A model generated the notes under the pieces. It was not told the DNA's origin, did no database searches, and saw only the letters and a list, made by a program, of their open reading frames with translations. 35,087 nt of DNA, from NCBI GenBank assembly GCA_046735355.1, contig JBKPTC010000162.1, forward strand, positions 1 to 35,087, in the 5' to 3' direction. Position numbers and translations under genes: made by a program. Source of the DNA: DATAEU01 sp046735355 (GTDB lineage: Bacteria > Actinomycetota > UBA4738 > HRBIN12). Positions 8,114 to 16,685 of this stretch are shown piece after piece. Positions within the stretch are counted from its first letter, which is position 1; every line of letters starts with the position of its first letter.

Positions 8114-9109
8114 TCACCCGCCCATACGCGGATCCAGCGCGTCGCGCAGGCCATCACCTACCAAGTTGAATGCCAGCGTCGTCAGCACCAGGGCGACGCC
8201 TGGGGCGGCGAGCATCCACCACGCTGCGGTGTACAGCTGCCCGCTGGAGGCGTCCGCGATCATCCGACCCCATGAGGGCGTCGTCGACGGGATGCCGACG
8301 CCCAGGAACGACAGCGACGCCTCGAACAGGATGTTGTTCGGGATGATCAGCGTCGTATACACGATGATCGGCGCCACGACGTTGGGAAGGATCTCGCGGA
8401 ACATGATGCGCATGTCGGAGGCGCCTTGCGAACGCGCCGCCTCGACGAACTCCTTCTCGCGAAGCGTGAGCACCTGGCCTCGCACGATGCGTGCGATGTA
8501 GGGCCAGCTGAACAGCGCGATGATCACGACGACCAACGAGATGCCGGGCTGGATGACTCCGTTGAGGCACCCCTCCGCCGTGATCGAGCACGCTCCGGCG
8601 ATACCGATCGCAAGCAACAGGACGGGAAGGGACAGCACGATGTCGATCAGCCTCGAGACGGTCGTGTCGACCTTGCCTCGGAAGAACCCGGCGAACGTCC
8701 CCAGCACGACGCCGATCACGACAGAGAACGAGGTAGCGATAACGGCGACCGTGAGCGACGTACGCGCTCCGTACGCCGTACGCACGAACACGTCCCTGCC
8801 GACCGTATCGACGCCGAACCAGTAATCCTTGCTCGGTCCCACTAGCGGAAGGCCGAGCGCGTCCGTGAGATCGGTGTTGGTCTCGTTCGGGCCACGGTGG
8901 GCGACGTGCTGTGCGATGAGCGGCGCGCAGATCGCGACGGTGGTCAGTAGGACGATGAAGGCGAAGCCGACGAGCGCCACCCTGTCGCGACGGAAGCGGA
9001 GCCAGAAGATCTGCCAGGGCGTTCGACCGACGACTGCCGGAGAGGTCTCCCCCTCGCCGCCGGCCGGAGCGAGTTGACCGGTCAGCGGCTCCGATGCCAC
9101 CTGGCTCAT
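8114..9109 (-). CDS. oppC: Peptide ABC transporter permease (OppC/DppC type), copy 1
   Basis: The 331-residue permease has a cytoplasmic N-terminus of about 40 residues with RTPWQIFWLRFRRDRVALVG (the OppC_N signature), TM1 at about 44-64, then DYWFGVDTVGRDVFVRTAYG. A core of five TMs follows, with the EAA loop EKEFVEAARSQGASDMRIM. It ends GDGLRDALDPRMGG, the normal family end. A Cys-bearing extracytoplasmic insert (CSITAEGCLNG, about 184-194) is shared in position with copy 2. The ATG start is at 9109. It is the first gene of module 1 and lies 133 bases after oppB copy 2 and 76 bases before binding-protein gene 1. The gap may hold an internal promoter but none is obvious. Confidence 0.9.
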   Translation of the reverse strand: MSQVASEPLTGQLAPAGGEGETSPAVVGRTPWQIFWLRFRRDRVALVGFAFIVLLTTVAICAPLIAQHVAHRGPNETNTDLTDALGLPLVGPSKDYWFGVDTVGRDVFVRTAYGARTSLTVAVIATSFSVVIGVVLGTFAGFFRGKVDTTVSRLIDIVLSLPVLLLAIGIAGACSITAEGCLNGVIQPGISLVVVIIALFSWPYIARIVRGQVLTLREKEFVEAARSQGASDMRIMFREILPNVVAPIIVYTTLIIPNNILFEASLSFLGVGIPSTTPSWGRMIADASSGQLYTAAWWMLAAPGVALVLTTLAFNLVGDGLRDALDPRMGG

Positions 9110-9242
9110 GCCGTGTGCTTCCCTCCGGGCCGACGGCGCAGTCTATGTCAGGCCATTTGGGCGCACAACGCGCCCGTCGAGCGGTGGACCATCACGTAGA
9201 TACGGGCTCGAGCAGGACCCGGGATTGCCCGCCGCCGCCGGC

Positions 9243-10214
9243 TCAGGTGTACCGGACCCGGGGGTCGAGGATCGCGTAGACGACGTCGACGACGAGGTTG
9301 GCCACGACGATGAACAGCGCTCCGAGCACGGTCACGCCCATCACGCCGGGGAAGTCGGCCCTGACCAGGGAGACCAGGGCGTACTGGCCGAGCCCGGGAA
9401 GCTGGAACACCGACTCCGTGATGATCGCGCCGCCGAGCAGGAAGGCGACATCCAGTCCGAACATCGTCACCACCGGCGTGAGCGCGCTGCGCAGGCCGTG
9501 CTTGTAGATGACCTTCCGTTCCGAGAGTCCCTTCGCTCGCGCGGTGCGGATGTAGTCCTCGCCCATCGTCTCCATCAGGTTGCCGCGGACCATGCGCGAG
9601 TAGAACGCGGCCGACGTCACCGCCAGCGAGATCCACGGCAGGATGAAGCGGCCCTTCACGATCGCGGTTCCCACGGACTCGCCGAACGGGATGCCGCTCG
9701 ACGGCAGCCATCCGAGCTGGAAGTGGAAGACGTAGAGCAGGACGAGCGCGAGCCAGAACACCGGCGCCGACACGCCGATCAGCGCGAGGACCATCGAGAC
9801 ACGGTCGCGGACCGAGCCGGGCTTGACGGCGGACACGATGCCGATCGGGATGCCCATCGCGAGCCAGATGACGGCCGAGCCGAGCGTGAGCACTGCCGTG
9901 ATCGGCAGCCGGCTGTAGATCTCCACGCTGACCGCCTGCCGGCTGTACCACGAGTAGTAGACGTCCTGGTTGAGGAAGAAGCCCGGCAGCGGGATCAGGC
10001 CCTTGGCGAACTTCCAGTACTGCACCCACAGCGGCTGATCCAGGCCGAACTTGTGCCGGATCAGCTCGAGCAGCTGCGGGCTCGGATGCCGGCCGGCGGC
10101 GCGGATCGCCGGATCGAGCGCCGGCAGCTTGACGAAGACGATGAACGTGAACAGCGACACGGCGAAGAGGACCAGGATCAGGAACAACAGGCGCCGGATC
10201 AGGTAGTGGAGCAC
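9243..10214 (-). CDS. oppB: Peptide ABC transporter permease (OppB/DppB type), copy 2
   Basis: The 323-residue permease is collinear with copy 1 (5089-6057). It shares SAPVFWLALVLLYVF-like TMs, the EAA loop TMGEDYIRTARAKGLSERKV and the C-terminus ILDPRVRYT. The two differ mostly in the first extracytoplasmic loop (about 65-98), which here has an aromatic cluster DVYYSWYS instead of the cysteine pair. A variable outer loop on a conserved core is expected if the modules docked with different binding proteins. The GTG start at 10214 has a strong GAGGAGGGG upstream. It follows binding-protein gene 2 after a 105-base gap with a stem-loop. Confidence 0.9.
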   Translation of the reverse strand: MLHYLIRRLLFLILVLFAVSLFTFIVFVKLPALDPAIRAAGRHPSPQLLELIRHKFGLDQPLWVQYWKFAKGLIPLPGFFLNQDVYYSWYSRQAVSVEIYSRLPITAVLTLGSAVIWLAMGIPIGIVSAVKPGSVRDRVSMVLALIGVSAPVFWLALVLLYVFHFQLGWLPSSGIPFGESVGTAIVKGRFILPWISLAVTSAAFYSRMVRGNLMETMGEDYIRTARAKGLSERKVIYKHGLRSALTPVVTMFGLDVAFLLGGAIITESVFQLPGLGQYALVSLVRADFPGVMGVTVLGALFIVVANLVVDVVYAILDPRVRYT

Positions 10215-10256
10215 GGTCCCCTCCTCGCGGTCACCGAACCTCCCTCAACGGGGAGC

Positions 10257-10282
10257 GGGAGCCGGCACGGATGCCGGCTCCC
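10257..10282 (-). promoter_or_regulatory. Intercistronic 11-bp stem-loop after binding-protein gene 2
   Basis: GGGAGCCGGCA (10257-10267) and TGCCGGCTCCC (10272-10282) form a perfect 11-bp stem with a 4-base loop (CGGA), 37 bases after the stop of binding-protein gene 2 and before oppB copy 2. It has the same position as the stem at 6080-6111 but a different sequence. No U-tract follows, so mRNA protection or partial attenuation fits better than full termination. Confidence 0.65.
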
Positions 10283-10319
10283 CGCACTCCCTCGATGCTG
10301 CCGACGTGCGTTCGTTCGA

Positions 10320-12230
10320 TCAGGCTCCTCCGCCCTCGAGCCACATGTGCTCCCACGACGGCGCCTGGTCCACGGCGCTGTACTGGAAGCCACGAACACG
10401 GCTGGAGACGATGTTCGTGACGTTGCTGAAGATCAGCGGCACGACGGGCACGACCTGCTCCATCATGTACTTGTCCACGTCGGACCAGCACTGCAGACGC
10501 TCTTGCCCCTCCTTCGGGAAGCAGGCCTTGATCTGCGAGTCCATGCTGGGGACGTCGGTGACGTCGGTGCCGTACTTCTTCAGCTGCTCCGGCGTCGCGC
10601 CGACCAGCGAGTAGTTCGAGTTGTACTGGTCGAGGATGCTCGGTCCGTACATCAGCGGATAGAACCACGTGTACCCGTCCGGGTAGTCGTGGATCCAGCC
10701 GGCGAAGGTCTGGAACGGGATGTCGTTGGACGGGTCCAGGACCTTGCCGTACGCCGCCGAGTTCTCGAGCGACTTCAGGTCGAGCTCGAGCCCGATCTTC
10801 TTGAGGTTCTGGACGATGAGGGCGTCCTGCGCCTCGTAGACACGGCCGACGACTCCGATGGTCAGGATGTTCTTGCACTCCGGCGCGTCGCAGATGCCGT
10901 CCTGGTTGGTGTCGTAAGCCGACTGCTTCATCTCGTTCTTGGCGGCCGTCAGGCCCTCGGGCGAGTCGGCCCCACGTGCGTCGGGCGTCTCGTAGGGGTT
11001 GTAGTCCTTGAGGATGTCGCCCTCGTCGACGTCCGGCACGAAGTGGTTCGCGATCTCGCCTTGGACCTCGCCACCGGCGAGCTTGCGCCACCCGTCCTTG
11101 TCCATCGCGTAGTTGACCGCCTTGCGGACGTGGATGTCGTCGAACGGCTTCATCGCCAGGTTCATCGACAGGTAGTAGTTGCTCGGCGCCGGGTTCGTGA
11201 AGATCTGGTCCGCGAGATCCTGGTTGGTCTCGAACGTCCGCTGGGTCTGCGGCTCGACACCGTTGGCCATGATCGCGTCGATCTCGTCGTTCTGGACCTT
11301 CTTCTCCAGGACAGCGCCCTCAGCGCCCGGCGAGATCGTGATGTCGATCCCGTCCAGGTACGCGGGCCGCAGGTCGTCCGTCGACGAGTCCCACGACGGG
11401 TTGCGGACGAGGCTGAGGTGCTTGGCCGGCTCGTAGCCCGAGATCGGCTTCTGCTTGGCCGCCGGGACCGAGAAGTCGAGCTGGTCCTGGCCATCGATCA
11501 TGTAGGGGCCGGTGCCGACGAAGAAACGGCCGAAGTCGTCGTTGTGCCCCTCGGCGATGCCGAACGGAGCCTTCGGGTCGGCCGGGTTCGGCGGCAGTGG
11601 CGCCATCGCCGCCAGCGCGAGACGGTACGGCAGGTCGCCGGCGGGACCGGTCATCTTGATCTGGAGCGTGTGATCGTCGACGGCCTTGACGCCGGAAACG
11701 GTCTTGGCCTTGCCGTCGACGACGTCCTGGAAGCCCTGGATGTCGGTGTAATAGAAGTTGTAGCCGACCGCCACGTCCGGGCTTGCCTCACGGTTGATCG
11801 TCCGGACGAAGTCGTCCGCGGTCACCTCGACGTCCTGCAGCGGCGGGGCGTAGTGGATCCCCGGCTTGATCTTGAAGGTCCACGTCAGGCCGTCGCTTGA
11901 CTGCTGTCCCTCGCCGTCCGCGAGGTCCGGGAAGACGCTGGTGCCGTCCTGGTCGGACGACAGGCCGTTGTAGTTGTAGAGGTTCCGGGCCAGGCAGCAG
12001 CGATAGATCTGGAACGACAGCTGCCAGTACTCGGCCTGGTAGTCGAAGCCGGACGTCGCGATGTCGGCGTTGGTCTCGACGAGGAGCGTGCCGCCCGGCT
12101 GCGGGCTCCCGCTCGCGCCGGCGGTCGGGTTGCCGCTGGCGCGCTCGTTGCTGCTCCCGCCGCTGCACGCGACGGCGCCGAGCGCCAGCACCCCGACCAA
12201 GGCGACCACCTTGGCATATCGAAGAACCAT
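10320..12230 (-). CDS. oppA: Peptide-type ABC transporter substrate-binding lipoprotein, copy 2
   Basis: The 636-residue SBP_bac_5-family lipoprotein has signal peptide residues 1-21, a lipobox GAVAC with Cys22, then a Ser/Gly/Pro linker. Landmarks are LTWTFKIKPGIHYAPP, VGTGPYMIDGQDQL, DDIHVRKAVNYAMDKD and VVPVVPLIF near the C-terminus. As in copy 1 there is an insert after EMKQS, here YDTNQDGICDAPEC (439-452), with D440, N442, D444 and D448 in EF-hand spacing and C447/C452. The ATG start at 12230 follows GGGGGA. The gene is 38 bases downstream of oppC copy 2. The two binding proteins are clearly paralogous but diverged, which suggests different substrate ranges. The natural substrate cannot be read from sequence. 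Confidence 0.88.
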   Translation of the reverse strand: MVLRYAKVVALVGVLALGAVACSGGSSNERASGNPTAGASGSPQPGGTLLVETNADIATSGFDYQAEYWQLSFQIYRCCLARNLYNYNGLSSDQDGTSVFPDLADGEGQQSSDGLTWTFKIKPGIHYAPPLQDVEVTADDFVRTINREASPDVAVGYNFYYTDIQGFQDVVDGKAKTVSGVKAVDDHTLQIKMTGPAGDLPYRLALAAMAPLPPNPADPKAPFGIAEGHNDDFGRFFVGTGPYMIDGQDQLDFSVPAAKQKPISGYEPAKHLSLVRNPSWDSSTDDLRPAYLDGIDITISPGAEGAVLEKKVQNDEIDAIMANGVEPQTQRTFETNQDLADQIFTNPAPSNYYLSMNLAMKPFDDIHVRKAVNYAMDKDGWRKLAGGEVQGEIANHFVPDVDEGDILKDYNPYETPDARGADSPEGLTAAKNEMKQSAYDTNQDGICDAPECKNILTIGVVGRVYEAQDALIVQNLKKIGLELDLKSLENSAAYGKVLDPSNDIPFQTFAGWIHDYPDGYTWFYPLMYGPSILDQYNSNYSLVGATPEQLKKYGTDVTDVPSMDSQIKACFPKEGQERLQCWSDVDKYMMEQVVPVVPLIFSNVTNIVSSRVRGFQYSAVDQAPSWEHMWLEGGGA

Positions 12231-12268
12231 CGTTCCCCCTTCTCTCCGGATGCGATCCGTTCTGGACC

Positions 12269-13354
12269 CTAGGGCGTCGCCGCCGTCGCAACAGCGCCGT
12301 CGGACACCCCGGCGCTTGAGCGCCCGCGGGATCCCTTCTGCTTCTTCCGCGAACGTCTATACGAAAGCGCGGCCGCCCGAGGATCGAACGCGTCGCGAAG
12401 ACCGTCGCCCACCAGGTTGAACGCCAGCGTCGTGAGCAGCAGGAAGATGCCCGGGAAGAACATCGTCCACCAGGCCGCGTCGAAGATCTGCGAGGCGTCC
12501 GAGATCTCGCGGCCCCACGACGGGGTCGTGGCGGGCACCCCGATGCCGAGGAACGACAGGGACGCCTCGAACAGGATGTTGGTCGGGATCACGAGCGTCG
12601 AGTAGACGATCAGCGGCGCGACCAGGTTGGGAAGGACCTCGCGGAACATGATCCGCATGTTGGACGAGCCCATCGCCCGGGCGGCCTCGATGAACTCGCG
12701 CTCGCGCAGCGAGAGCACCTGGCCGCGGACGATGCGTGCGATGTAGGGCCAGCTGAACAGCCCGATCACATAGCTCACCAGCAGGAGCCCGGGCTTGATG
12801 ATCCCGCCGAGGCAGCCGTTGTCGCTGATGCCGCACGCCGAGACGAGGCCCAGGGCGAGCAGCAGCACCGGGAGGGACAGCACGATGTCCATCACGCGGG
12901 AGATGACCGTGTCGACCTTGCCGCGGTAGAAGCCGGCGATGATGCCGAGCACGACGCCGACGACGAGCTCGAGGCCCGTCGCGAACACGGCGACGATCAG
13001 CGAGGTGCGCGCTCCGTAGAGCACGCGGACGAACAGGTCCTGCGCGGCGCCGTTGGCCCCGAACCAGAACTTCGTGCTCGGACCCTTCGGCAGGCTGTAG
13101 TCGTCCAGCATCGTGAACACGAACTGCTGGTTCGGGCCGTGGTGCGCGAGGTGTTTCGAGAGCCACGGGGCGAAGATCGCCACGAGGACCAACAGCGCGA
13201 TGAAGACCACGCCCGCGATTGCGATCCGATCGCTCTTGAACCGGCTCCAGAAGATCTGCCAGGGGCTTCGTCCGACGACGGCGTGGTCTTCGACCGGCGC
13301 GTTCTCATCCCCGCCCGACGTCGCCTGGCGTTCGGTCGTGATCTGCTGCGCCAC
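12269..13354 (-). CDS. oppC: Peptide ABC transporter permease (OppC/DppC type), copy 2; first gene of the operon
   Basis: The 361-residue permease is collinear with copy 1: RSPWQIFWSRFKSDRIAIAG at the N-terminus, FWFGANGAAQDLFVRVLYGA in place of the usual GTDxxGRD box, the Cys-bearing outer insert CGISDNGCLGG, and the EAA loop EREFIEAARAMGSSNMRIM. The C-terminus is about 33 residues longer than in copy 1 and very basic, then Ser/Ala-rich (SYRRSRKKQKGSRG...), probably a disordered cytoplasmic tail. The replacement of the normally conserved GTDxLGRD by GANGAAQD is unusual for OppC proteins; copy 1 keeps GVDTVGRD. The GTG start at 13354 has AGAGGG just upstream. It is probably the promoter-proximal gene of the seven- to eight-gene importer-secG operon. 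Confidence 0.88.
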   Translation of the reverse strand: MAQQITTERQATSGGDENAPVEDHAVVGRSPWQIFWSRFKSDRIAIAGVVFIALLVLVAIFAPWLSKHLAHHGPNQQFVFTMLDDYSLPKGPSTKFWFGANGAAQDLFVRVLYGARTSLIVAVFATGLELVVGVVLGIIAGFYRGKVDTVISRVMDIVLSLPVLLLALGLVSACGISDNGCLGGIIKPGLLLVSYVIGLFSWPYIARIVRGQVLSLREREFIEAARAMGSSNMRIMFREVLPNLVAPLIVYSTLVIPTNILFEASLSFLGIGVPATTPSWGREISDASQIFDAAWWTMFFPGIFLLLTTLAFNLVGDGLRDAFDPRAAALSYRRSRKKQKGSRGRSSAGVSDGAVATAATP

Positions 13355-13415
13355 GTGCCCTCTTTCGTCCGCCGGCGCGCCGACGCGGCCGCCGGTCCGG
13401 CTCCGGCTCCCGCGA

Positions 13416-13450
13416 AGTATACGTTGCGGGCACCGGCGGAAGTTTCCGCC
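13416..13450 (-). promoter_or_regulatory. Putative operon promoter (TATACT) with overlapping dyad
   Basis: On the minus strand TATACT (13416-13421) is a near-consensus -10 box about 60 bases before the first importer gene. A perfect 7-bp inverted repeat, GGCGGAA/TTCCGCC, with a 2-base centre (13435-13450) covers roughly -27 to -42, where a -35 box would sit; no TTGACA-like hexamer is seen. The dyad may be a regulator-binding site. It also lies 8 bases after the apgM stop, so a terminator role is an alternative, but the loop is too short and no U-tract follows. Confidence 0.45.
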
Positions 13451-13457
13451 CTCGACC

Positions 13458-14720
13458 CTATCCTCGCAGCGTGCGCACCAGCAACGGGACGATCTCGGTG
13501 CCCCGAAGCCGCCCGATCGAGCCCTCGGCCGCCGCCCGCTCGCCGAACGACTCCGAGCCGTCGGGCTGCACGCCCGCGCCCGCGACGACGAGCGGGACGG
13601 GCTCGGCCGTGTGTGCCTTCCGGACGCACGACGTCGAGTGGTCGGCCGTGACCGCGACGAGCGTTCGTCGGAGCTCCAGCCGGCCCAGCACCTCGGCGAA
13701 GAACGCGCGGTCGATCAGCGAGATGACGTCGCGCTTGTCCTCGGCGCGCCCGTCGTGCGCCGGCACGTCCGGTCCCTTGATGTGCACGTACAACGCGTCG
13801 AACCCTGCGAGCGCCTCGGCGGCCAACTCGGCCCAGCGGGCGTAGTCGGCCTCGGCGTGCAGCCGCGGCGCGTCGACCGGCTCCATCCCGAGCAGGATCG
13901 CGATCCCGCGCTCGACCGGCATCTCGACGAAGCATCCCCAGGCCGGCCCGAACCGGTCCTCGATCGGCTGGAGCCGGGGGCGATGGTCGCCGCCGTCGCG
14001 CGTGAGGATCACGTTGCCCGGAAGCTTGCCCTCGGCGCGGCGCCGCGCGTTCGTCTCCGACGCGTCGAGGATCGCGGCCGAGCCCCGGACGAACAGGTTG
14101 GTCAGATCGGCCGCTCGGCGAGCCGCCTCGGTGTCCTCGAGCGGCTCGGCCGTCGCGACCCGCGGCTCGAACGTCTCGAGCGCGACGCCGAGCGACCCCT
14201 CCTTCCGGTAGGCCGGATCGGTGTTGCTGACCTCGGCCGAGAGCGGTCCCTCGGTCGACCGGATCACAAGCGCCCCGCGATGCTCGACGGTCGCGCGCAG
14301 CTCGAACGGCGCGTTCGGCAGCCGCAGCGTGCGGTTGACCTTATCGGCGAGGGCGTGCGCCTCGTCGGACGTCAGGTCGCGGCCCACGCGGCGGTCGACG
14401 ATCTCCGAGCCGTCGGCGGTCGCGAAGTTCACTCGGTAGGCGAGGTCACCGTCGCGGAAGTCCATGCCGACACCGACCGCCTCGACGACGCCGCGGCCCG
14501 GATGCTCCTCCCGCGGGTCGTAGCCGAGGATCGCGAACACCGCGATGTCCGACTCGGGCGCGACGCCGTCGCCGACGGTGACGACCGTCCCCGTCCTGCC
14601 GACCCGTGCGAGCCGGTCGAGGTTCGGCGTGACCGCGGCCTCGAGCGGCGTGCGCCCGTCGAGCTCCGGCACCGGGTCGTCGCCGAGCCCGTCGAGGCAG
14701 ACGTAGAGGAGCCGGCTCAT
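13458..14720 (-). CDS. apgM: 2,3-bisphosphoglycerate-independent phosphoglycerate mutase, archaeal (ApgM) type
   Basis: The 420-residue alkaline-phosphatase-superfamily enzyme interconverts 3- and 2-phosphoglycerate using two metal ions. The N-terminus has the metal ligand D10 in VCLDGLGDDP and ELDGRTPLEAAVTPNLD; the nucleophile is probably S57 in APESDIAV. The C-terminal half carries HIKGPDVPAHDGRAEDK and VTADHSTSC, with the remaining metal-binding Asp/His residues. Length and domain order match ApgM rather than the about 510-residue GpmI or the cofactor-dependent GpmA. ATG 14720 overlaps the tpiA stop (ATGA), so it is coupled to gap-pgk-tpiA and adds the next glycolytic step to the operon. 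A longer upstream frame would overlap tpiA and is rejected. Confidence 0.9.
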   Translation of the reverse strand: MSRLLYVCLDGLGDDPVPELDGRTPLEAAVTPNLDRLARVGRTGTVVTVGDGVAPESDIAVFAILGYDPREEHPGRGVVEAVGVGMDFRDGDLAYRVNFATADGSEIVDRRVGRDLTSDEAHALADKVNRTLRLPNAPFELRATVEHRGALVIRSTEGPLSAEVSNTDPAYRKEGSLGVALETFEPRVATAEPLEDTEAARRAADLTNLFVRGSAAILDASETNARRRAEGKLPGNVILTRDGGDHRPRLQPIEDRFGPAWGCFVEMPVERGIAILLGMEPVDAPRLHAEADYARWAELAAEALAGFDALYVHIKGPDVPAHDGRAEDKRDVISLIDRAFFAEVLGRLELRRTLVAVTADHSTSCVRKAHTAEPVPLVVAGAGVQPDGSESFGERAAAEGSIGRLRGTEIVPLLVRTLRG

Positions 14721-15484
14721 CGGTACTTCACGATCAGCGCGAAGTCCTCGGGATCCAGGCTCGCGCCGCCGACGAGGGCGCCGTCGATCTCGGGGTGCGC
14801 CATGAAGTCGCGGATGTTGCCAGCCTTGACGCTTCCGCCGTACTGCACGCGGACGGCGTCGGCGAGCTCCTTCGAGTACAGCTCGGCGATCGTCGAGCGG
14901 ATCAGCCCGATCGTCTCGCCCGCGTCGGCCGGTTCGGCGTTGCGGCCGGTTCCGATCGCCCAGATCGGCTCGTACGCGACGACGAGGCGGCGCGCCTGCT
15001 CCTCGGGAACGCCGCGGAGATCCGCGCGGATCTGACCCGACACCTTCTCCTCGGTCCGAGCCAGGTCGCGTTCCTCGAGCGACTCGCCGACGCACAGGAT
15101 CGGCGCCATGTCCCGCGCGAGCACCGCGCGCACCTTCTTGTTGATCAGCTCGTCGGTCTCACCGAACAGCTGCCGGCGCTCCGAGTGTCCGACGATCACG
15201 TACGCGACCTTCAGCGCCTCGAGCATCGGAGGAGACACCTCGCCGGTGAACGCGCCGGAGCTCTCGGGATGGACGTTCTGCGCACCGAGGCCGAACCGGA
15301 GGCGGTCGCTCTCGATCAACGTCTGAACGGCGCGCAGCGCGGTGAACGCGGGGCAGATCACGACCTCGACGCGCTCGGTGTCGTCCGCGTCGAGGAGATA
15401 CGACAGCTTCTGCACGTCGCGGATCGCCTCGAGATGCGTCTTGTGCATCTTCCAGTTCGCGGCGATGATCGGGCGCCTCGGCAC
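14717..15484 (-). CDS. tpiA: Triosephosphate isomerase
   Basis: The 255-residue TIM-barrel enzyme interconverts dihydroxyacetone phosphate and glyceraldehyde 3-phosphate. Substrate-binding N10 and K12 lie in AANWKMHK, the catalytic electrophile H100 in IVGHSERRQLFGE, and the catalytic base E172 in VAYEPIWAIGTG. The phosphate-gripping loop 6 follows at once, and the C-terminal VQYGGSVKAGN and GALVGGASLDP motifs are present. The start is GTG 15484, directly abutting the pgk stop codon with no gap. The end overlaps apgM by 4 bases. All key residues are present, so it should be active. Confidence 0.96.
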   Translation of the reverse strand: MPRRPIIAANWKMHKTHLEAIRDVQKLSYLLDADDTERVEVVICPAFTALRAVQTLIESDRLRFGLGAQNVHPESSGAFTGEVSPPMLEALKVAYVIVGHSERRQLFGETDELINKKVRAVLARDMAPILCVGESLEERDLARTEEKVSGQIRADLRGVPEEQARRLVVAYEPIWAIGTGRNAEPADAGETIGLIRSTIAELYSKELADAVRVQYGGSVKAGNIRDFMAHPEIDGALVGGASLDPEDFALIVKYR

Positions 15485-16684
15485 TCATCCCTCCTCGAGG
15501 ACGACGATGCCGGGAAGGTCTCGGCCCTCGAGGAACTCCAGGCTCGCTCCCCCGCCCGTCGACAGGTGGTCGAAGCCGTCGGCCAGGCCGAACCGCTTGA
15601 TCGCCAGCAGGCTGTCGCCGCCGCCGGCCACCTTGTACGCGCTCGCGCCGGCGATCGCCGTTCCGACGCCGCGCGTTCCGGCCGAGAACGGCTCGAGCTC
15701 GAACACCCCCATCGGACCGTTCCACAGGATCGTCTTCGCGTCGGCCAGCGTCCGGGCGAACTCCTCGACGGACCGGGGGCCGATGTCGAGGCCCTTCTGG
15801 CCCTTCGGCACGTCGGTCGCGCGGACCGTCTCACGGCGTGCGTCGGCGGCGATCTCGGGCGCGGCGACGACGTCCTCGGGAAGCTGCAGGACGACGCCGC
15901 GCTCGTCGGCGCGGGCGCGCGCCGCGCGCACGTCGTCGAACCGGTCGGGCTCGACCAGGCTGTCGCCGATCTGCCCGCCGTCCGCGGCGAGAAACGTGAA
16001 CGCCATCGCGCCGCCGATCAGCAGCGCGTCCACTCGCTCGACGAGCGCGCCGATCGTCGAGAGCTTGTCCGAGACCTTGGCGCCGCCGAGCACCGCGACG
16101 TACGGGCGCTCGGGCTCCTCGAGCAGTCGGGAGAGCGCCTCGACCTCGCGCTGCAGCAGGCGACCGGCCGCGATCGGCCGCTGCCGCTCGCGGAAGACCT
16201 GCGGGAGCGCGGCGACGGATGCGTGCGCGCGGTGGACGGCGCCGAACGCGTCGTCCACGTAGACCTCCGCGAGATCGGCGAGCTGCTCGGCGAAGCCGGC
16301 GTCGTTCGCCTCCTCGCGCGGATCGAACCGGAGGTTCTCGAGCAGCACGAGCTCGCCCGGGCCGAGGTGCGAGGTCACGGCCGTGACGTCCTCGCCGACC
16401 ACCTCGTCGAGCACCTGCACCTCGGCGTCCAGCAGCTCGGCGAGGCGGTCGCCCGCCGGCGCCAGCCGATACTCGTCCTTGACGTGCCCCTTGGGGCGGC
16501 CGAGATGCGAGGCGACCACGAGCGACGCGCCGGCCTCGAGCAGCTCGCCGAGCGTCGGAACCGCGGCGCGGATGCGCGCGTCGTCCTCGACGCGACCGTC
16601 CGCGAGCGGAACGTTGAAGTCGACGCGGACGAAGACCCGCCTCCCGGCGACGTCGCCGAGATCGTCGAGCGTGGGAAGCGTCAC
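15485..16684 (-). CDS. pgk: Phosphoglycerate kinase
   Basis: The 399-residue two-domain kinase transfers phosphate from 1,3-bisphosphoglycerate to ADP. The N-terminal substrate domain shows VFVRVDFNVPL (about 17-27) and LVVASHLGRPKG. VAVLGGAKVSDKL and the nucleotide-domain WNGPMGVFE follow, and GGGDS and the C-terminal HLSTGGGASLEFLEG complete the family pattern. The start is GTG 16684, one base after the gap stop codon. The stop abuts tpiA. This is the standard actinobacterial gap-pgk-tpiA order, so translation is expected to be coupled through the three genes. Confidence 0.96.
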   Translation of the reverse strand: MTLPTLDDLGDVAGRRVFVRVDFNVPLADGRVEDDARIRAAVPTLGELLEAGASLVVASHLGRPKGHVKDEYRLAPAGDRLAELLDAEVQVLDEVVGEDVTAVTSHLGPGELVLLENLRFDPREEANDAGFAEQLADLAEVYVDDAFGAVHRAHASVAALPQVFRERQRPIAAGRLLQREVEALSRLLEEPERPYVAVLGGAKVSDKLSTIGALVERVDALLIGGAMAFTFLAADGGQIGDSLVEPDRFDDVRAARARADERGVVLQLPEDVVAAPEIAADARRETVRATDVPKGQKGLDIGPRSVEEFARTLADAKTILWNGPMGVFELEPFSAGTRGVGTAIAGASAYKVAGGGDSLLAIKRFGLADGFDHLSTGGGASLEFLEGRDLPGIVVLEEG

Positions 16685-16685
16685 G

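Noticed and set aside
8038..8157. A 40-residue N-terminal extension of binding protein 1 starting MMACATRW.
   Set aside because: It overlaps the oppC1 end, and GTG 8037 has a good ribosome-binding site and begins the signal peptide directly.
9108..11900. A 930-codon plus-strand open frame opposite oppB2 and oppA2.
   Set aside because: Antisense shadow of two well-supported genes. Extreme Arg/Asp/His content, no motif, no ribosome-binding site.
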